8,119 nucleotides of DNA, taken from positions 1 to 8,119 of the forward strand of contig CAJBHE010000112.1 in assembly GCA_903952885.1 (NCBI GenBank), read 5' to 3'. This DNA is from an uncultured Burkholderiales bacterium (GTDB lineage: Bacteria > Pseudomonadota > Gammaproteobacteria > Burkholderiales > Burkholderiaceae_C). The notes beneath the pieces are model-generated. The model was not told the DNA's origin and searched no databases. It saw nothing but the letters and a program-made list of their open reading frames with translations. The translations under genes were made by a program, and so were the position numbers. Of this stretch, positions 5,373 to 8,119 are shown one piece after another (the first letter of the stretch is position 1; the number at the start of each line of letters is the position of its first letter).

Positions 5373-6668
5373 ATGACCGATCTGAACCAAACCCTGTTTG
5401 ACCGCGCGGCCCAAGTTATTCCCGGCGGCGTGAACTCCCCCGTCCGCGCCTTTCGCGCCGTGGGCGGCACACCTCGCTTTGTGCAACGCGCGCAAGGCGC
5501 TTACTTTTGGGATGCCAATGGCCAAAAGTACATCGACTACATCGGTTCATGGGGCCCGATGATCTTGGGCCACGGCAACCCCGTGGTACTGGAGGCAGTG
5601 CAAAAAGCAGCCTTGGATGGCTTTTCATTCGGCGCGCCCACCGAACGCGAGATTGAACTGGCAGAAGAAATTTTGAAGCACGTGCCCTCGATGGAGATGG
5701 TGCGTTTGGTCAGCTCAGGCACCGAAGCGGGCATGAGTGCGTTGCGCTTGGCGCGTGGCGCAACGGGCCGCAACAAGTTCATCAAGTTTGAGGGCTGCTA
5801 CCACGGCCACTGCGATGCTTTGTTGGTCAAAGCAGGTTCGGGACTTGCCACCTTTGGCAACCCCACCAGCGCAGGCGTGCCGCCCGAAGTGGTGCGCGAC
5901 ACCTTGGTGCTGGAGTACAACAACATCGCGCAACTTGAAGAAGCTTTTGCATTGCACGGCAAAGAACTGGCCTGCGTGATGATCGAACCCATCGCGGGCA
6001 ATATGAACTTTGTGCGTGCGAGCGTGCCGTTCATGAAACGCTGCCGCGAGTTGTGCACCGAATACGGTGCATTGTTTGTGTTTGATGAAGTCATGACGGG
6101 ATTCCGCGTCGCGCTCGGCAGCGCCCAAAGCGTTTACGCCAAACTCATTCCAGGCTTCAAACCCGATGTGACCGTTTTGGGCAAAGTCATTGGCGGCGGC
6201 ATGCCGCTGGCAGCCTTTGGTGGCCCGCGCGCCATCATGTCGCAACTGGCGCCTACCGGCCCTGTGTACCAAGCAGGCACCTTGAGCGGCAACCCTGTGG
6301 CCACCGCCTGTGGCTTGGCCACCTTGCGCGAAATTGCCAAGCCTGGCTTTTATGAAGCTTTGGGTGCACGCACACAAAGCTTGGTGGACGGACTGACAGG
6401 TGCAGCCGCCAAAGCAGGCGTGCCATTCAGCGGCGACTGCCAAGGCGGCATGTTTGGCTTCTTCTTGTTGCCCGAGTTGCCATGCAACTACGCCAAGGTC
6501 ATGACCAGCGACAGCCCCAAGTTCAACAAACTCTTCCACGGCTTGCTTGACCGTGGTGTGTACATTGCGCCTGCGTTGTACGAAGCAGGCTTTGTGAGCG
6601 CCGCACACACCGACGCAGACATTGCTGAAACTGTGGCGGCGGCAGCTGAGGTTTTTGCGCAGTTATGA
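5373..6668 (+). CDS. hemL: Glutamate-1-semialdehyde 2,1-aminomutase
   Basis: HemL converts glutamate-1-semialdehyde to 5-aminolevulinate, the C5-pathway entry to heme and other tetrapyrroles, using PLP or PMP in the cytoplasm. The 431-residue protein opens with LFDRAAQVIPGGVNSPVRAF (8-27), the HemL hallmark. SSGTEAGMSALRLAR (114-128) and YHGHCDALLVKAGSG (143-157) bind cofactor and substrate, FDEVMTGFR (237-245) supplies the aspartate that pairs with the PLP ring, and K271 in VLGKVIGGGMPLAAFGG is the Schiff-base lysine. GTLSGNP at 302-308 is also conserved. Length agrees with E. coli HemL (426). ATG 5373 gives the family N-terminus but lacks a good Shine-Dalgarno; an ATG at 5292 has a strong one. 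It is 13 bases after the ThiD-like gene, and its stop overlaps the next gene by ATGA, so the three are probably cotranscribed. Confidence 0.97.
   Translation: MTDLNQTLFDRAAQVIPGGVNSPVRAFRAVGGTPRFVQRAQGAYFWDANGQKYIDYIGSWGPMILGHGNPVVLEAVQKAALDGFSFGAPTEREIELAEEILKHVPSMEMVRLVSSGTEAGMSALRLARGATGRNKFIKFEGCYHGHCDALLVKAGSGLATFGNPTSAGVPPEVVRDTLVLEYNNIAQLEEAFALHGKELACVMIEPIAGNMNFVRASVPFMKRCRELCTEYGALFVFDEVMTGFRVALGSAQSVYAKLIPGFKPDVTVLGKVIGGGMPLAAFGGPRAIMSQLAPTGPVYQAGTLSGNPVATACGLATLREIAKPGFYEALGARTQSLVDGLTGAAAKAGVPFSGDCQGGMFGFFLLPELPCNYAKVMTSDSPKFNKLFHGLLDRGVYIAPALYEAGFVSAAHTDADIAETVAAAAEVFAQL
6665..6668 (+). other. ATGA overlap: hemL stop / secreted-protein start
   Basis: ATG at 6665-6667 overlaps the hemL stop TGA at 6666-6668, suggesting translational coupling of an envelope protein to a heme-synthesis gene. 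Confidence 0.8.
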
Positions 6669-7123
6669 AAAAACTGGTTCTTGCCCTAGCAGCTGCGACA
6701 TTATTGCCAGCAGCATATGCCGTTGATTTGGCAAGAACATGGGTCAACCCAGGCTTTTATTCTTACCATTTTGAACGCGATAAAAACCTGAACAATACAA
6801 ATACGGGGTTGGGTATTGAGGTTCCACTTAACGACACTTACTCGCTCACCGCTGGCGTGTTTGAAAACAGCAACCGCGCAACCTCGCACTATTTAGGTCT
6901 TTACGTCATGCCGTTTGACATCGGACCGTTCAAATTAGGAGCCGTAGTTGGCGGCTTCAATGGCTACCCCAACGCCAACCATGGCGGCTGGTTTCCGGCC
7001 CTCATTCCTGTGGTCGCCCTTGAGGGACGACAATTGGGACTGAACGTGAGCTTGGTACCCACTGTGCATGACAAATTACACGGCGCGATCAGCTTTCAAC
7101 TCAAATACCGCTTTAAGCCTTAA
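6665..7123 (+). CDS. Secreted 152-residue protein, probably a small outer-membrane beta-barrel (function unknown)
   Basis: Residues 1-19 form a clear Sec signal peptide: MKK, a Leu/Ala-rich core, and an AYA cleavage site before VDL. The mature part of about 133 residues has alternating polar/aromatic strands: NPGFYSYHFERD (28-39), YSLTAGVFENSN (59-70), HYLGLYVMPFDIGPFKLGAVVGGFNGYP (75-102), GGWFPALIPVVALEGRQLGLNVSLVP (107-132) and GAISFQLKYRF (140-150). This rhythm, with Gly turns and aromatic girdles, fits a small barrel. I recall similar uncharacterised proteins (HF-RD...N-N start, GGWFP core, final LQLK) in proteobacteria and phages, but no assigned function. It overlaps hemL by ATGA. The first third is A+T-richer than its neighbours: by hand count 49 G+C in 6721-6840 (120 bases) against 40 of 60 in 6181-6240 of hemL, hinting at separate ancestry. 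Confidence 0.85.
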   Translation: MKKLVLALAAATLLPAAYAVDLARTWVNPGFYSYHFERDKNLNNTNTGLGIEVPLNDTYSLTAGVFENSNRATSHYLGLYVMPFDIGPFKLGAVVGGFNGYPNANHGGWFPALIPVVALEGRQLGLNVSLVPTVHDKLHGAISFQLKYRFKP

Positions 7124-7164
7124 CTGCATTTTTAGACTTTCGTCCTGACACGGCGCATTTTCCC

Positions 7165-7170
7165 AAAGGA
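7165..7170 (+). promoter_or_regulatory. Ribosome binding site of the 116-residue conserved protein
   Basis: AAAGGA at 7165-7170 lies 5 bases before ATG 7176, the strongest Shine-Dalgarno in this part of the window. The 52-base gap 7124-7175 otherwise shows no hairpin or clear promoter. Confidence 0.7.
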
Positions 7171-7175
7171 CACTC

Positions 7176-7526
7176 ATGAAAAAAACATTTCAACTCCAGG
7201 TTGAAGGCAAACACCCAGAGCGTTTGCTGGAAGCCATCAAGCACGACATACGCAAATACCTCAAGCGTGAACGCCGCCGCGACGTGCCTGAAGGCGCTGA
7301 CTTTTGGGACTTTGATTGCAAATTTGGCTTGACCGAAGAAGCCGCCGAAGTGGTGCACTTGGCCAACGTCATCACCTGCATCGACAACGCGGTAGCCAAC
7401 CAAGCGACAAAGTTTTATTTGGAACTACTGGCCAAGCCCGGCGTGCGAACCAAACGCCCTGCAGGTGAAGCGCTGGAGCATCAAGAACGCCATGCGTTTG
7501 ATGGCTTTGACGACTTAGACGATTGA
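7176..7526 (+). CDS. Conserved 116-residue protein, DUF6172-like
   Basis: This is a small soluble protein that I match from memory to the DUF6172 family, which has no known function. It starts MKKTFQLQVEGKHPERLLEAIKHDIRKYLKRERRR (1-35): a short strand, then a very basic helix (several Lys/Arg between 22 and 35). Next come the motif DFWDFDCKFG (42-51), probably two strands, a helix around 53-73 (EEAAEVVHLANVITCID), and a strand FYLELLAKPG (80-89). The tail from about 100 is acidic and ends DGFDDLDD. No signal peptide, membrane segment or metal-binding Cys cluster is present. The basic helix suggests nucleic-acid contact, but that is a guess. It may be read from the hemL transcript or its own promoter; the terminator-like hairpin follows directly. 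The gene itself is secure because of its Shine-Dalgarno, codon use and conserved look. Confidence 0.87.
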   Translation: MKKTFQLQVEGKHPERLLEAIKHDIRKYLKRERRRDVPEGADFWDFDCKFGLTEEAAEVVHLANVITCIDNAVANQATKFYLELLAKPGVRTKRPAGEALEHQERHAFDGFDDLDD

Positions 7527-7538
7527 AAGCACATGCCT

Positions 7539-7568
7539 AAAGCAACCTTTGCAGGTGGCTTTTATATT
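7539..7568 (+). terminator. Rho-independent terminator-like hairpin between convergent genes
   Basis: AAAGCAACCT (7539-7548), loop TTGC and AGGTGGCTTT (7553-7562) pair as a 10-position stem with one A-G mismatch, followed by TATATTT. It begins 12 bases after the 116-residue gene stop. On the other strand there is no U-run after the stem, so it mainly serves the plus-strand run, although the helicase transcript also reads into it. Confidence 0.55.
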
Positions 7569-7591
7569 TCAAACTTTTAAGAACTCAAGCC

Positions 7592-8119
7592 TCAACCGCT
7601 GGATGGCTCGGCATGAACACCCGCTGCCGCGCGTAACTTATCCTTCTTGCTAGGACGATTGCCTTTGATACCGCCCGAGCCGTGATTCAGTGGTAAGGCA
7701 GGAAGAAACACTTCGGTAGGCTCAAAACCTTCCAGCACCTCCACGGAAAGCTGCACTTGGGCACGCTTTTGAATCAGCTGCCAATGCCCCAGCGTGGCAG
7801 CAGTGACAAAGCTCACGGCTTCGCCACTAGCGCCTGCACGCCCTGTGCGACCAATGCGGTGGGTGTAATCAGTGGCTGAGCGCGGCAGGTCGTAGTTGAC
7901 CACCACAGGCAGCTGCGCGATATCGATGCCGCGTGCGGCTAGGTCGGTGGTGACCAGCACTTCCCAACGTTCTTCTTTGAATTCGGCCAACACGTCTTGG
8001 CGTGAGCCTTGGCTCATCTCGCCATGGAACGCCGTGGCAAACACGCCCGCCTTGTAGAGCTTGTTGGCCACATGCTCACACGCGTAGCGCGTAGCCACAA
8101 ACACCAACACGCGCTTCCA
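7592..8119 (-). CDS. DEAD-box ATP-dependent RNA helicase, C-terminal part (5' end beyond the right edge)
   Basis: The last 175 residues of a DEAD-box RNA helicase, which unwinds or remodels RNA using ATP (ribosome assembly, mRNA decay or cold adaptation). The frame is open to base 8119. The visible part is RecA-like domain 2: motif IV region VLVFVATR (4-11 of the fragment), FHGEMSQGSR (31-40), motif V VTTDLAARGIDIA (56-68), VVNYDLPR (73-80) and motif VI HRIGRTGRAG (87-96). A short linker and a basic tail (GNRPSKKDKLRAAAG) follow, in the style of RhlE-like helicases of Burkholderiales. The DEAD motif, Q motif and motifs Ia-III lie outside the window, so the exact subfamily cannot be fixed. It converges on the 116-residue gene, with 65 bases between the stops. 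Confidence 0.94.
   Translation of the reverse strand, partial: WKRVLVFVATRYACEHVANKLYKAGVFATAFHGEMSQGSRQDVLAEFKEERWEVLVTTDLAARGIDIAQLPVVVNYDLPRSATDYTHRIGRTGRAGASGEAVSFVTAATLGHWQLIQKRAQVQLSVEVLEGFEPTEVFLPALPLNHGSGGIKGNRPSKKDKLRAAAGVHAEPSSG

Noticed and set aside
5715..6608. Long open frame (297 codons) antisense to hemL
   Set aside because: It lies wholly within a certain hemL gene, is rich in Ala, His and Gln as expected from reading G+C-biased codons backward, and shows no family motif.
1..8119. CRISPR arrays, insertion sequences, att sites, tRNA genes, toxin-antitoxin or phage-defence modules
   Set aside because: I looked for direct repeats, terminal inverted repeats, transposase motifs, tRNA-like cloverleafs and known defence proteins and saw none; nearly all of the window is covered by housekeeping coding sequence.

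Overview
The window looks like a chromosomal segment of a betaproteobacterium, most likely Burkholderiales of the Comamonadaceae type (Limnohabitans/Rhodoferax/Polaromonas-like). This rests on the look of the proteins (HemL, rubredoxin, YqgE, photolyase), moderately high G+C, tight gene packing and the order pyrB-pyrR-ruvX-yqgE. The genus is inferred. I see no tRNA, rRNA, CRISPR array, insertion sequence or phage gene, and no stretch over 300 bases lacks a gene.

Left part (1-2008, minus strand): a compact operon read right to left, yqgE > ruvX > pyrR > pyrB. YqgE/RuvX and RuvX/PyrR are joined by 4-base ATGA stop/start overlaps, and pyrB starts 9 bases after pyrR with its ribosome binding site on the pyrR stop. 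pyrB runs off the left edge. It couples two widely conserved housekeeping genes to PRPP/pyrimidine metabolism. A class I CPD photolyase gene (2031-3518, plus strand) diverges from yqgE with only 22 bases between the start codons.

Middle (3546-4366, minus strand): a 55-residue rubredoxin gene with a GTG start, then 5 bases later an unrecognised 215-residue helical protein. In related bacteria the pil-chp twitching/chemosensory genes often sit near this point. The 215-residue protein has a stretch resembling the N-terminal region of ChpA, so it may be a remnant of that cluster (tentative).

Right part (4418-7526, plus strand): a divergent ThiD-family kinase carrying GAGD where ThiD normally has GTGC, then hemL (glutamate-1-semialdehyde aminomutase, tetrapyrrole synthesis), a secreted 152-residue protein overlapping the hemL stop by ATGA, and a conserved 116-residue cytoplasmic protein with its own strong Shine-Dalgarno. 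A terminator-like hairpin (7539-7562) lies between this run and the convergent, partial DEAD-box RNA helicase gene (7592-8119, minus strand).

Overall this is mostly housekeeping chromosome. The points most worth a second look are the 215-residue orphan and possible loss of pil-chp genes, the kinase with altered active-site motif, the alternative hemL start, the long insertion in YqgE, and the A+T-rich start of the secreted-protein gene.
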